From assembly GCA_029210645.1 (NCBI GenBank), contig JARGFT010000003.1, positions 1-64,000 of the forward strand: 64,000 nucleotides of DNA, given 5' to 3'. The translations under genes and the position numbers were made by a program. This DNA is from Anaerosomatales bacterium (GTDB taxonomy: Bacteria; Actinomycetota; Coriobacteriia; Anaerosomatales; SLCP01). This document shows, piece by piece, positions 36,123 to 46,066 of this stretch (the first letter of the stretch is position 1; every line of letters starts with the position of its first letter). The notes under the pieces are model-generated. The model had not been told where the DNA came from and ran no database searches. It was given only the letters and a program-made list of their open reading frames with translations.

Positions 36123-38788
36123 CCCCTCCCGGCGGAGCGCCCGCTCCCGATCCGTCGACCGCGGCCACGCGGCTCTGGCATGCGATCACGGTCGAGGAGG
36201 CCCTGGGCGCACTGGATTCAGGCCGCGACGGGCTCTCGGCCGCCGAGGTCGCCTCGCGCTTCGAGACCTACGGTGCCAACGTGCTGCCCGAGGGAGAGAA
36301 GCGCACCCTCGCTCACATGGTGCTCGACCAGTTCAAGGACTTCCTCATCCTTCTCCTGATCGGCGCAGCGGTGATCTCGGGGCTGCTCGGCGAGGTGACC
36401 GACACCGTCGCGATCATCGTGATCGTCCTGCTCAACGCAGTCATCGGTGTCGTGCAGGAGTTCCGCGCCGAGCGTGCCATGGAGGCGCTGAGGGAGATGG
36501 CCGCCACGCGCGCGTCCGTGCGCAGGGCGGGCGAGGTGCACGAGGTCGCTGCAGCCGACCTCGTGCCCGGCGACGTGGTACTCCTCGAAGCGGGCCGGGT
36601 GGTCCCGGCCGACCTTCGCATCATCGAGAGCGCCCAGCTGCGCGTGGCCGAGGCCGCGCTCACCGGCGAGTCGGAAGCGGTAGAGAAGCGGGCCGAGGCC
36701 GTCACGGGCGAGGAGACCCCGCTGGGCGACCGGCTCTCCATGGCGTACCGCGGAACCCAGATCGTACACGGCCGGGGCGAGGGGGTGGTCGCCGAGACCG
36801 GAACCGCCACCGAGCTCGGGCGCATCGCGGGCCTGCTTGCAGGCGCCGAGGGCGGGAAGACTCCCCTGCAGAAGCGGCTCGCCGGCTTCGGGCGCGCACT
36901 CGGACTGGCGGCACTGGGGCTGTGCACCATCGTCTTCGTCGTCGGCATCATCCGGGGCGAGGACGTGCTCCTCATGTTCCTCACTGCTGTCAGCCTCGCG
37001 GTCGCCGCAGTGCCCGAGGCGTTACCGGCGGTCGCGACGATCACGCTCGCGCTTGGCGCCCGGCGCATGGTTCGCACCAACGCGCTCGTGCGCAGGCTCC
37101 CTGCCGTCGAGACGCTCGGCTCGGTCACCTACATCTGCACCGACAAGACCGGCACGCTCACTCTCAACCGGATGACCGCCGAGCGCTTCCTCGCCGACGG
37201 ACAGGCCGTCGCCCATCCCGATGGCTTGTCCGGCCCGGTGTGGGAGTCGTACTGGCGGGGCATGGCGCTCTGCAGCGACGTGGTACCCGGCCCCGACGGT
37301 ACACCGGTCGGCGACCCGACCGAGACCGCGCTGTACACCGCAGCGGCCGGGGCGGGCTTCGTCCGTGGCGATGTCGAGAAGGAGTGGCCCCGCGTTGCCG
37401 AGCTGCCCTTCGACTCGGAGCGCAAGCTCATGACGACGTTTCATGCCGACCCTGACGGCGGGTTCGTCTCGTTCACGAAGGGAGCGGCCGAGGCGGTCCT
37501 CGCCCGCTCCGCGGCGCAGCTCTCCGCAGACGGGTCCGGCCCGGTCGACCTCGAGGAACTCGAGGCCGACATCGACGAGATCTCCGGAGACGGGCTGAGG
37601 GTGCTCGGCTACGCGATGCGCCGCTTCGAGACCGTGCCTGACGACCTCGACTCGGCCGAACGCGACCTGGTCTTCGTTGGACTCGTCGGGCTGATGGACC
37701 CCCCGCGCGAGGAGGCCCCCGAGGCGGTTCGGCTGTGCAAGAGCGCCGGCATCGTTCCGGTGATGATCACTGGCGACCATCCGGCGACCGCGATGTCGAT
37801 CGCACGGCGCATCGGCATCGCCCGGCGCGAGACCGAGGTCGTGACCGGTGTGGAGCTCGACCGGCTCACCCTCGAGGAGCTCGAGGCGCGCGTGCTCGAC
37901 ACGCACGTCTACGCGCGCGTGGCACCCGAGCAGAAGCTCAAGATCGTACGTGCCCTGCAGGACCGGGGCCAGTTCGTCGCGATGACCGGCGACGGGGTGA
38001 ACGACGCGCCCGCGCTGAAGCAGGCCGACATCGGTGTTGCGATGGGCGTGACCGGCACCGACGTCGCCAAGGAAGCGGCCTCGATGATCCTGCTCGACGA
38101 CAACTTCTCGACCATCGTGCGCGCCGTCGAGGAGGGTCGTCGCATCTACGACAACATCCGTAAGTTCATCCGCTACACGATGACCAGCAACGCCGGCGAG
38201 ATCTTCACCATCTTGCTCGCACCCTTCCTCGGCCTGCCCATCCCGCTCCTGCCCATCCACATCCTGTGGATCAACCTCGTGACCGACGGTCTGCCGGGCC
38301 TCGCCTACGCTGCCGAGCCCGCCGAGCGCGACATCATGAAGCGCCCGCCGCGGCCTCCGGCGCAGAGCATCCTCGCCGAGGGCATGGCGGCACAGATGAT
38401 CTGGGTCGGACTGCTGCTGGGAGGGGTCTCGCTGTCGGTGATGGCGCTCGCGCTCGAGCTCGGCATGGAGAACTGGCAGAGCATGGTGTTCACGGTGCTC
38501 TGCATCGGGCAGCTCGGCAATGCGCTGGCTATCCGCTCGCAGACCGAGTCGGTCTTCACGCAAGGACTGCTCTCGAACCGGCCGATGGCCGCCGCACTCG
38601 CACTCACCGTCGTACTGCAGCTCGCCACGCTCTACGTGCCCTTCCTCAATCCGGTGTTCCGGACGGCTCCGCTCTCCAGCCTGGAGCTCGCCATCGCGTT
38701 GGGCGCCTCCACCATCGTCTTCTGGGTCGTCGAGGCGGACAAGCTGGCGCGACGGATGCGCGCAAGGCGTCATCAGGCGACCGCATGA
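36119..38788 (+). CDS. P2-type cation-translocating ATPase (Ca2+-type)
   Basis: ICTDKTGTLTLNRM, MTGDGVNDAPALKQADIGVAMG; cation ATPase N and C domains. Confidence 0.95.
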   Translation: MTPPGGAPAPDPSTAATRLWHAITVEEALGALDSGRDGLSAAEVASRFETYGANVLPEGEKRTLAHMVLDQFKDFLILLLIGAAVISGLLGEVTDTVAIIVIVLLNAVIGVVQEFRAERAMEALREMAATRASVRRAGEVHEVAAADLVPGDVVLLEAGRVVPADLRIIESAQLRVAEAALTGESEAVEKRAEAVTGEETPLGDRLSMAYRGTQIVHGRGEGVVAETGTATELGRIAGLLAGAEGGKTPLQKRLAGFGRALGLAALGLCTIVFVVGIIRGEDVLLMFLTAVSLAVAAVPEALPAVATITLALGARRMVRTNALVRRLPAVETLGSVTYICTDKTGTLTLNRMTAERFLADGQAVAHPDGLSGPVWESYWRGMALCSDVVPGPDGTPVGDPTETALYTAAAGAGFVRGDVEKEWPRVAELPFDSERKLMTTFHADPDGGFVSFTKGAAEAVLARSAAQLSADGSGPVDLEELEADIDEISGDGLRVLGYAMRRFETVPDDLDSAERDLVFVGLVGLMDPPREEAPEAVRLCKSAGIVPVMITGDHPATAMSIARRIGIARRETEVVTGVELDRLTLEELEARVLDTHVYARVAPEQKLKIVRALQDRGQFVAMTGDGVNDAPALKQADIGVAMGVTGTDVAKEAASMILLDDNFSTIVRAVEEGRRIYDNIRKFIRYTMTSNAGEIFTILLAPFLGLPIPLLPIHILWINLVTDGLPGLAYAAEPAERDIMKRPPRPPAQSILAEGMAAQMIWVGLLLGGVSLSVMALALELGMENWQSMVFTVLCIGQLGNALAIRSQTESVFTQGLLSNRPMAAALALTVVLQLATLYVPFLNPVFRTAPLSSLELAIALGASTIVFWVVEADKLARRMRARRHQATA

Positions 38789-38801
38789 GAGGGGACCGGC
38801 C

Positions 38802-39503
38802 GTGAGCGCAGAACCGACCCGCCCCGAACGGCCCGAGGAGGACGCGGTCTTCGAGCTCGTCGCCCACGAGATCAGGGCGCCGCTCACCGTGATCTCGGGC
38901 TACCTGGAGATACTCGGTCGTCCGGTCGAGGAGGCGGTCCGGGCCCGTGCACTCGCCGAGTCCCGCCGCGCGATCGGGCGCATCGACGCCCTGCTCGACG
39001 ACCTCCTGAGTGCAGCGAGTGCCGGTGAGTACCTCTCTCCGGGAGAGCGTGCGCCCGTGTCTATGGCCGAGCTCGCGACCGACGTCGTCACCGTGTTCTC
39101 CGACACCGGGGACCACCCCTTCACGCTCGAGACCGAGAGCCCGGGGGATGTCCTCGGAGACGCCGCCCGCCTGCGACAGGTGCTCTCCAACCTTGTCGGC
39201 AATGCTACCGCCTACACCCGGCCGAGCGCCCGGATCACCGTGGGCGTGAACCGGGTCGGCGACTCGGTGATCGTCACGGTCGAGGACGAAGGCCCGGGGA
39301 TCCCGGAGGAGGCGCGAGATGCCGCCTTCGAACGCTTCGAACGACTCGGGGCCGACAACTCCGCATATCCCGGCAGCGGGCTCGGCCTCTACATCGTGAG
39401 GGCGATCGTCGAGGCGCACGGCGGTTCGGTGCGTGCCGAGGCAGGCGGCGGAGGTCGCGGAGCGAAGTTCGTGATCGAGCTGCCGGCGAGCCCGGGTTCC
39501 TGA
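38802..39503 (+). CDS. Soluble sensor-less histidine kinase
   Basis: H-box ELVAHEIRAPLTVISGYLE; N-box VLSNLVGNATAYT; EDEGPGIPEEARDAAFERF; GSGLGLYIVRAIVEAHGG. GTG start. Confidence 0.88.
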   Translation: MSAEPTRPERPEEDAVFELVAHEIRAPLTVISGYLEILGRPVEEAVRARALAESRRAIGRIDALLDDLLSAASAGEYLSPGERAPVSMAELATDVVTVFSDTGDHPFTLETESPGDVLGDAARLRQVLSNLVGNATAYTRPSARITVGVNRVGDSVIVTVEDEGPGIPEEARDAAFERFERLGADNSAYPGSGLGLYIVRAIVEAHGGSVRAEAGGGGRGAKFVIELPASPGS

Positions 39504-39512
39504 GAAGCGCTC

Positions 39513-40454
39513 CTAGCGGGGCTCGAGCGCGAGCTTAACGAGCCGGTCGCACAGCTCCGGGAACTCGATGCCTGCCGCACGCGCCGAGTCGGGAAGCAGG
39601 CTGGTGGCGGTCATTCCGGGGATCGTGTTGACCTCCAGCAGCTCGACCCGGCCGTCCTCGGTCACGATCGTGTCGGCGCGTGACATCCCCCGGCAGCCGA
39701 GCGCACGGTGCGCCTCCAGCGAGAGCCGCTGGCACTCGGCACGGACCTGCTCGCTCACGCGGGCCGGGATGATGTGCCGGCTCATGCCGGGCACGTACTT
39801 GCTCTCGTAGTCGTAGAACTCGTGCTCCGGCACGATCTCCAGCGTCGGGAGGGCGACGGGGTCCTCGTTGCCGATGACACCCACGGTGACCTCGACGCCG
39901 GCAACGAACTGCTCGATCAACACGCTGTCGTCGTGGCGGAATGCCTCTTGTAGGGCGGCGGGCAGCTCGTCCGGTCTGTGCGCGATGGTGACGCCGATCG
40001 CAGAGCCCTCGTTCGCCGGCTTCACGACCGTCTTCGGGCCGAGCGCAGAGGTGACCGCGTCTGCGTCCACCGCCTCGCCCCTGCGGACGTGTACGTATGC
40101 GGGGGACGGGATACCCGCCTGCGCGAAGAAGTGCTTCGACATCACCTTGTCCATCGCGAGCGCGCTTGCGAGCACGCCCGAGCCCACGTAGGGCAGCCCG
40201 ATCAGTTCCAGCAGCCCCTGGACGGTGCCGTCCTCGCCGAAGCGGCCGTGCAGGCAGATGAACACCACGTCCGGGCGCTCCGCTTCGAGTCTGCCGATGA
40301 ACCCGGGCTCTCCTGAATCGATGCGCACAACGTCGTGGTCCCGGGACTCGAGCGCGTCAGCCACCTGTTTCCCGGTGTTCAGCGAGACCTCCCTCTCGGC
40401 GGAGGTGCCACCCATGAGCACCGCGACCCGCAGCACGCGCTCTGAATCGGTCAC
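39513..40454 (-). CDS. ddl: D-alanine--D-alanine ligase
   Basis: VAVLMGGTSAEREVSLNTGKQV; GCRGMSRADTIV; LEVNTIPGMTATSLLPDSARAAGIEFPEL. Confidence 0.96.
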   Translation of the reverse strand: MTDSERVLRVAVLMGGTSAEREVSLNTGKQVADALESRDHDVVRIDSGEPGFIGRLEAERPDVVFICLHGRFGEDGTVQGLLELIGLPYVGSGVLASALAMDKVMSKHFFAQAGIPSPAYVHVRRGEAVDADAVTSALGPKTVVKPANEGSAIGVTIAHRPDELPAALQEAFRHDDSVLIEQFVAGVEVTVGVIGNEDPVALPTLEIVPEHEFYDYESKYVPGMSRHIIPARVSEQVRAECQRLSLEAHRALGCRGMSRADTIVTEDGRVELLEVNTIPGMTATSLLPDSARAAGIEFPELCDRLVKLALEPR

Positions 40455-40480
40455 CGTGACCCCTTCCGTTGCACAGGCAT

Positions 40481-40933
40481 CTATCGGACCATCCCGAGGC
40501 GTAGCGCGTCGACGATCAGCAGCGCGGCCCACCACGCGACCACACCGAAGAGCGTTGCCGAGGCACCCCGGACGAGTGCGGTCGTGAGCAGACCGCCACG
40601 GCACTCCGGGACCGCCCTGGCACGCGCAACGATCCACACCGTCAGCGAGAGTAACGGCCCACACGCCGCGAGCGTCAGGCCGACAAGCAGCACCACCGGG
40701 TAGGCCGGGTCATCGACCGGTACCGCGGCGGCCCCCGGGCCGGTCAGTATCACGACGGTTGCGGCGGCCATCCCGGCCCACACCATCAGATAGAGCACGA
40801 ACGGCCAGCCCGGCAGATAGCTCTTCGGACGACAGGGGGCCGGCTCGACAGCAACGGACTCGGGGTCAAGGGTCGGAGTCGTCGGCGCCCCGACAACGGC
40901 CACCTCGTCCTGTCCGGAGCCCACCTGCGTCAC
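40481..40933 (-). CDS. Hypothetical membrane protein
   Basis: Three TM segments; overlaps next ORF by 4 nt. Confidence 0.6.
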   Translation of the reverse strand: MTQVGSGQDEVAVVGAPTTPTLDPESVAVEPAPCRPKSYLPGWPFVLYLMVWAGMAAATVVILTGPGAAAVPVDDPAYPVVLLVGLTLAACGPLLSLTVWIVARARAVPECRGGLLTTALVRGASATLFGVVAWWAALLIVDALRLGMVR

Positions 40934-42435
40934 CTCCCTGTCTCCTCTCCAGGCGAGTCTACGCGAGGGTGCGCACCTGCGTCGACAGGTTCGTCCTCGA
41001 AGGCGTCACGCCCTCGTGCCCACGACGAAACCGCACCGGCCAGCGCGAACGCCGAGCCGGCGAGCAGCGCCGGGCGCATCGCAGCTACGAACAGCTGCGC
41101 CTGCTCGCGCGTCAGGGCTCCCGGGATGGCCATGATGTCCTCGCCGCGCAGGTTCACCGAGACGATCGCCGCCGTGACACCGATGCCGACGGCCATCCCG
41201 AGATTGCGCGCCTGACCAACAAGGGCCGACCCCACACCAGCTCGGCCCGGCGGCACCGCGCGCAGAATCGCCGCGGTGTTCGGCGCCTGGAAGAGAGAGA
41301 TGCCGGTTCCGACACTGAAGAGCGTGAGCGCGACGAATCCCGGTGGCGTGTCTACGCTGAGCTGTGTGGCTCCGGCCAGCGACAGCGCCAGCCATGCGAG
41401 TCCCGCGGTCGACAGCGCACGGCTTCCCCACCGGTCCGAGAGCCTTCCGGCAAGCGGGGAGAAGATCGCCATGCTGATGGGAGTCGCTGTCAGGATCAAC
41501 CCGGCCAGCTGGGCATCGATGCCACGTACCCGCAACAGGTAGAACGGCATGGTGAACGTCACTGCGAAAAGGCTTGCGTAACTGCATACAGCCGCGATCA
41601 CCCCTGCGGACAGGCCGCGCTCGGCGAAGATCGAGAGGTCGAGCATCGGGTGTGCCTGTGCACGCTCCACCGAGACGAAGGCGAAGCCTGCCGCGATCGC
41701 CACGCCGAGCGCACCCAGTACGTTCGGGGAGGTGAGGCCCGATCGGTCGACCTCGGACAGGGCGAGAAGCAACGAGGTGAGCGTGACCGCCGCGAGCACT
41801 GCTCCGGCCAGATCGAACGGCTCCGACTGGGTGCAGTCCTCTGGGAGCAGCCGGCGGGCGAGCAAGGCCATGCTGAGTGCGAGCGGGATGTTGATGAGGA
41901 AGACCGCCTGCCAGCCGAAGGAGCCCACCAGCAGGCCTCCGACCGCCGGTCCCAGGGTAAGGCCCGCCGAGACCGAAAGACTGATCCACCCGAGCGCCCA
42001 TCCTCTGCGTCGTGGAGCGAAGGTGCGCGTGACGAGCGCCGGTCCGGCCGCAAACATCGCTGCTGCTCCGACGGCCTGAAATACCCGCGCAGCGATGAGC
42101 CAGCCGATCGAGGGGGCCAGAGCACACGCCGCCGAGCCCGCCCCGAAGACGAGGAATCCGGTGACATATATCCGTCGGAGGCCGAGGATGTCGCTGAGAC
42201 GACCCATCGTGAGAACGAGGGATGCGGTGGTGAGCACGTAGGCCGTGGCGACCCAGCCCGCCGCAGCGATCCGGGCGCCGAAGTCCGCAGCGATGGCCGG
42301 AAGCGCTATGTTGACGATGCTCGAGTCCAGCGGGGCGATGAAAGTCCCCGCCACGAGCGTGAGAAGGACGATGCGTTCGTCGACCGAGTGCTCGACGCAC
42401 GTCGGTGCGGACGACTCGTTCCGGTTCCTTGCCAT
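40930..42435 (-). CDS. MFS transporter (DHA2 / EmrB-QacA-like)
   Basis: 14-TM type; LDSSIVNIALPAIAADFGARIAAAGWVATAYVLTTASLVLTMGRLSDILGLRRIYVTG. Confidence 0.93.
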   Translation of the reverse strand: MARNRNESSAPTCVEHSVDERIVLLTLVAGTFIAPLDSSIVNIALPAIAADFGARIAAAGWVATAYVLTTASLVLTMGRLSDILGLRRIYVTGFLVFGAGSAACALAPSIGWLIAARVFQAVGAAAMFAAGPALVTRTFAPRRRGWALGWISLSVSAGLTLGPAVGGLLVGSFGWQAVFLINIPLALSMALLARRLLPEDCTQSEPFDLAGAVLAAVTLTSLLLALSEVDRSGLTSPNVLGALGVAIAAGFAFVSVERAQAHPMLDLSIFAERGLSAGVIAAVCSYASLFAVTFTMPFYLLRVRGIDAQLAGLILTATPISMAIFSPLAGRLSDRWGSRALSTAGLAWLALSLAGATQLSVDTPPGFVALTLFSVGTGISLFQAPNTAAILRAVPPGRAGVGSALVGQARNLGMAVGIGVTAAIVSVNLRGEDIMAIPGALTREQAQLFVAAMRPALLAGSAFALAGAVSSWARGRDAFEDEPVDAGAHPRVDSPGEETGR

Positions 42436-42588
42436 TCCGCCTCTTCCGCCCGCTCCGGCTATGATTCTTTCGTGCAGTTTCCCACACTCGCACGGCGTGT
42501 CGCATGTCGGGAATACAATGTGCACTGAACTACTCCCGCAGCACACACAACCACGCGCCCCGAGCGGGCCCGATCACCGAGGTGACCC

Positions 42589-43947
42589 ATGAACTCCGAG
42601 AACCCCGACAACACGACACCGACCCCCTCGCCCGAGCCGGAGGCCTTACCCGTTCCGGCCGCCCCCGCAGCACCCGTGCCCCCGGCGGAACCGGTTCCCG
42701 CCCCACCCCTTCCCCAGACCGCCCCGCCGGTGGACACGCCCGGCGGCACAGGCGCCCGGCGAGCCGGACTATCGACGGGCGCCGTCATCGCGATCGCGAT
42801 CGTCGTCGCACTCATCGTCGGCGGTCTGGCCGGAGGCGTCGGCGGCTTCGCCAGCGGCTGGCTCGCGTCCCACGCCCGCGGCGGGTCCTCGAGTACGGGC
42901 ACGCTGCAGGTCCTGCCGCCCGAGACCGACGAGCCCGTCGTCGCAGCTGCCGCCGCTGCACTTCCCAGCGTCGTCAACATCGACGTGTCGGCATCGCAGG
43001 TCTCCCCCGAGGACTCGAACGCCCTTCCGGAGAGCCATCCCGGAGTCCCGCTGCGCGGCAACGGCTCGGGTGTGGCCTTCCGCTCTTCCGAGGACGGAGG
43101 GACCTACATCCTGACCAACGCACACGTCGTCGAGAACGCCGAGGACATCTTCGTCACCGGCACCGACCGCGAGCGCCGGCGCGGCGAGCTCATCGGCGCG
43201 GATGCGGAGACGGATATCGCAGTCGTGAAGATCGCGGCTTCACTGCCCTTGATAGAGATCGGGGACTCCGACGAGATCGAGGTCGGCCAGTCGGCAACGG
43301 CGATCGGCTCCCCCTTCGGCCTCTCGCACTCCGTCACCTCGGGCGTCATCTCGGCGATCGGCCGCTCGCTCCCCGGTGGCATCGGCAGCCAGCGCAACGT
43401 CTACCCGCTCGTCGACGTCATCCAGACCGACGCGGCGATCAACCCCGGCAACTCCGGCGGCGCGCTGGTCGACAGGGTCGGTCAGCTGATCGGGGTCAAC
43501 ACCGCGATCTACTCCGACACCGGGGCCAGCGGCGGTATCGGTTTCGCCGTCCCGGTCAACACCGCGATCCGCATCGCCGACCAGCTCATCGACTCCGGGA
43601 TCGCTCAGCACCCGTTCCTCGGGATCATCGGGCAGGACGTCACGCCTGAGTTCGCCGCCGCCGACGGCCTCGATGTCGACGAGGGCGCCTACGTCGTCGA
43701 GCCGATCGAGGGCACCAAAGCCGAGGTGGCGGGCATCGTGACCGGTGATGTCATCGTCTCGCTCAACGAGGTGCCGATCCGCTCCATGGACGACCTGCTC
43801 CTCCAGGTCCGGCGCCACCGGATCGGCGAGGTGGTCACACTGGAGATCTGGCGGGGAGGCGAGCTGATCGAGGTGGAGATGGAGGTCGGCATCAAGCCCG
43901 CCGACCTCGAGGTCCCCCGGCCTGAGACCGCACCCCAACTGGACTAG
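42589..43947 (+). CDS. S1C (HtrA/DegP-like) serine protease with TM anchor and PDZ domain
   Basis: ILTNAHVV, DTDIAVVKI-like ETDIAVVKI, NPGNSGGALV, PDZ AGIVTGDVIVSLNEVPI. Confidence 0.94.
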   Translation: MNSENPDNTTPTPSPEPEALPVPAAPAAPVPPAEPVPAPPLPQTAPPVDTPGGTGARRAGLSTGAVIAIAIVVALIVGGLAGGVGGFASGWLASHARGGSSSTGTLQVLPPETDEPVVAAAAAALPSVVNIDVSASQVSPEDSNALPESHPGVPLRGNGSGVAFRSSEDGGTYILTNAHVVENAEDIFVTGTDRERRRGELIGADAETDIAVVKIAASLPLIEIGDSDEIEVGQSATAIGSPFGLSHSVTSGVISAIGRSLPGGIGSQRNVYPLVDVIQTDAAINPGNSGGALVDRVGQLIGVNTAIYSDTGASGGIGFAVPVNTAIRIADQLIDSGIAQHPFLGIIGQDVTPEFAAADGLDVDEGAYVVEPIEGTKAEVAGIVTGDVIVSLNEVPIRSMDDLLLQVRRHRIGEVVTLEIWRGGELIEVEMEVGIKPADLEVPRPETAPQLD

Positions 43948-43967
43948 CACATCCTCACAGATGTGAC

Positions 43968-43996
43968 CGAGGGCCCCGTCATCGGCGGGGCCCTCG
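43968..43996 (+). terminator. Intrinsic terminator hairpin after HtrA-like gene
   Basis: cgagggccccg...cggggccctcg followed by tctt. Confidence 0.7.
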
Positions 43997-44041
43997 TCTT
44001 GTCCGAACGCTGTAGGCCGCGCCAGCGGCACCCGGCTCCTG

Positions 44042-45382
44042 CTACGCCGAGCGGCTGCGGATGGCGAAGTACGCCGCAATCGCGATGACGGCTGCCAGAC
44101 CGGCGCCCAGCATGATGAGAAGCATGGTATTGGCGCCCGGATCGGGCGCGACGCGCTGAGCCGACGCCGCCTCCTCCTGCGAGGTGTACACCGCCTTGGT
44201 CACCGAGGCCATGGTCGTGGTGGGAATGTCGACCCCGGCTGCCTTGGCGATCTCCTCGGTGCAGGAACGATAGTAGAGGGTGGCGCTGATCGTGAGAGGG
44301 CCCTTCTCGGGCATCGCGGCGTCCCAGACCTCCTCGACGTGCCCGCGAGGCGGGATCCGATCGTCACTCTCGACCGCGACCGCATTCCAGACATCAGCCG
44401 GGGAGTTGCCGTCGGCGTCGCTGAACACCGTGTGGAACTCGCGCGTGCCGATGACCGACTCGGTTCCATCGGGACCCGTCGCGACGACCTCGAGCCACAT
44501 CCGCCGGAAGTCGGTGAGCCCGGTTGGCAGGTAGTGACCGGCCCCGATGTTGGTGATGCGAACGACGACCGGCACGTCCGACCCGCCTTGGACGATCTCG
44601 GGTGCCGTGACCTCGAGCCGTGCGGCGGCCTGCAGCCGCTCTTCAGCGAGCGCCGCGTCACCGAGTCCGACGTTGCCACCCGCGAAGGTCATCGTATAGA
44701 TGTGAGGGCGCTCCGGGCCGCCGGCAGCCGCAGTACCCGGATTGGGCTTCGTCACACCCGGTCCCGGCGTCATGTGGCAGTCCTGGCATACGATGCCTTC
44801 CTCTGCGTACGGACCCTCGGACCACTCGGTATAGGTACTCTCCAGATCGAGCCCGTTGCCCGGGTGGAACACGTTGTGGCACGAACCGCAGAACTCGGCA
44901 CTGGTGTGGAAGGCCGAGAACGCGGTCTCGTGGAAGGGCGAGACAGCGTCGTCGAACTGAGCTCGCATGGTCCCGTCGGGATTGACCGCGATCGACGTGT
45001 TCCCTATCCGTCCTTCCTGGCGACCGGTGATCTGGTGACAGAGCGAGCACGTCACGCCCTCTCCGCCTTGCGGAGAGAACTCCCGGGACGGGAACTCCCC
45101 GGCCATCATGGCCACGGCACCGTGACACGTCTCGCAGAAGGGGCCGATGCCCCCGCCGGTCTCCTCGTTGGCCTTCTCGAGCTTATACAGGTAGAGGGGG
45201 TCGTGAAGCGCTTTGGAGTGCATCGTCTGTTCCCACTGGGCCACCAGTCCGCCGTGGCACCCGCAAGAGGTCGAGGGCAGGAAGAGATCGGCGGGATACT
45301 CGGGGAGTGCGACGGCCCCCGTGGAGGCCGTCACGAGAAGTGCGACCGCGAGCGTGACCGCGCGCCTGAGCACACGTTTCAT
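44042..45382 (-). CDS. Multiheme c-type cytochrome (cyt c554-like) with C-terminal TM anchor
   Basis: CETCH, CSLCH, CGSCH, CQDCH plus an unusual CGCH; signal peptide; C-terminal TM. Confidence 0.88.
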   Translation of the reverse strand: MKRVLRRAVTLAVALLVTASTGAVALPEYPADLFLPSTSCGCHGGLVAQWEQTMHSKALHDPLYLYKLEKANEETGGGIGPFCETCHGAVAMMAGEFPSREFSPQGGEGVTCSLCHQITGRQEGRIGNTSIAVNPDGTMRAQFDDAVSPFHETAFSAFHTSAEFCGSCHNVFHPGNGLDLESTYTEWSEGPYAEEGIVCQDCHMTPGPGVTKPNPGTAAAGGPERPHIYTMTFAGGNVGLGDAALAEERLQAAARLEVTAPEIVQGGSDVPVVVRITNIGAGHYLPTGLTDFRRMWLEVVATGPDGTESVIGTREFHTVFSDADGNSPADVWNAVAVESDDRIPPRGHVEEVWDAAMPEKGPLTISATLYYRSCTEEIAKAAGVDIPTTTMASVTKAVYTSQEEAASAQRVAPDPGANTMLLIMLGAGLAAVIAIAAYFAIRSRSA

Positions 45383-45558
45383 GGTGGAGACTCCCTTCAG
45401 CGACGAACACGACCGGTATCCCTAGAGACTATGGTACCCGTAAGAGCGGGCGGGAGCACGACCTGCGCGCACCGATGTGTCACCGACGCCGGTTTGGGCA
45501 AGTATCTTCGTACGGCGTCGTTCGTGAATGGGCTGAAGGCCCCCGAAAGGAGCGTGCA

Positions 45559-46065
45559 ATGGTCGAGAGATTCCGCTGCAAGTCGTGTGGGTACTACCAC
45601 GTTGGTCCGGCTCCCGATAGCTGCCCTGTATGCGGTGCGTCCGGGCAGATGTTCGTCGCCTACGAGGGACCCGGCGATCTCACGGGCACCAAGACGCTCG
45701 AGAACCTGAAAGCCGCGTTTGCGGGAGAGTCGCAGGCCAACCGCATGTACGCCCTGTTCTCTCGCATCGCCGAGCTCGAAGGCCACGATGAGGCGAAGGC
45801 CGCCTTCGACCGGGCCCTCGAAGAGGAGACCGCACACGCACTCGGGCACCTGGCCTACATGAGCGGCTTCGGTGTGACGAAGGACAACCTTGCCAAGGCG
45901 ATCGCCGGTGAGGACTACGAGTACGAGAGCATGTACCCGGAGTTCGCCGAGACGGCCGAGGCCGAGGGCTTCAGCGACATCGCGTTCTACTTCCGCTCGG
46001 TGGGCAGATTCGAGAAGGAGCACCGCGAGGAGTATAAGGACGCCGCCGAGGGCGTGGGCGAGTAG
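45559..46065 (+). CDS. Rubrerythrin with N-terminal rubredoxin domain (reverse rubrerythrin)
   Basis: FRCKSCGYYHVGPAPDSCPVCGA then ferritin-like GESQANRMYALFSRIAE...EEETAHALGHL. Confidence 0.93.
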   Translation: MVERFRCKSCGYYHVGPAPDSCPVCGASGQMFVAYEGPGDLTGTKTLENLKAAFAGESQANRMYALFSRIAELEGHDEAKAAFDRALEEETAHALGHLAYMSGFGVTKDNLAKAIAGEDYEYESMYPEFAETAEAEGFSDIAFYFRSVGRFEKEHREEYKDAAEGVGE

Positions 46066-46066
46066 T

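Noticed and set aside
37022-38887. 621-aa minus-strand ORF
   Set aside because: Antisense to P-type ATPase; His/Asp/Arg-rich composition typical of a spurious GC-rich frame.
40759-42528. 589-aa + strand ORF
   Set aside because: Antisense to MFS transporter; Arg/Glu/Asp-rich spurious frame.
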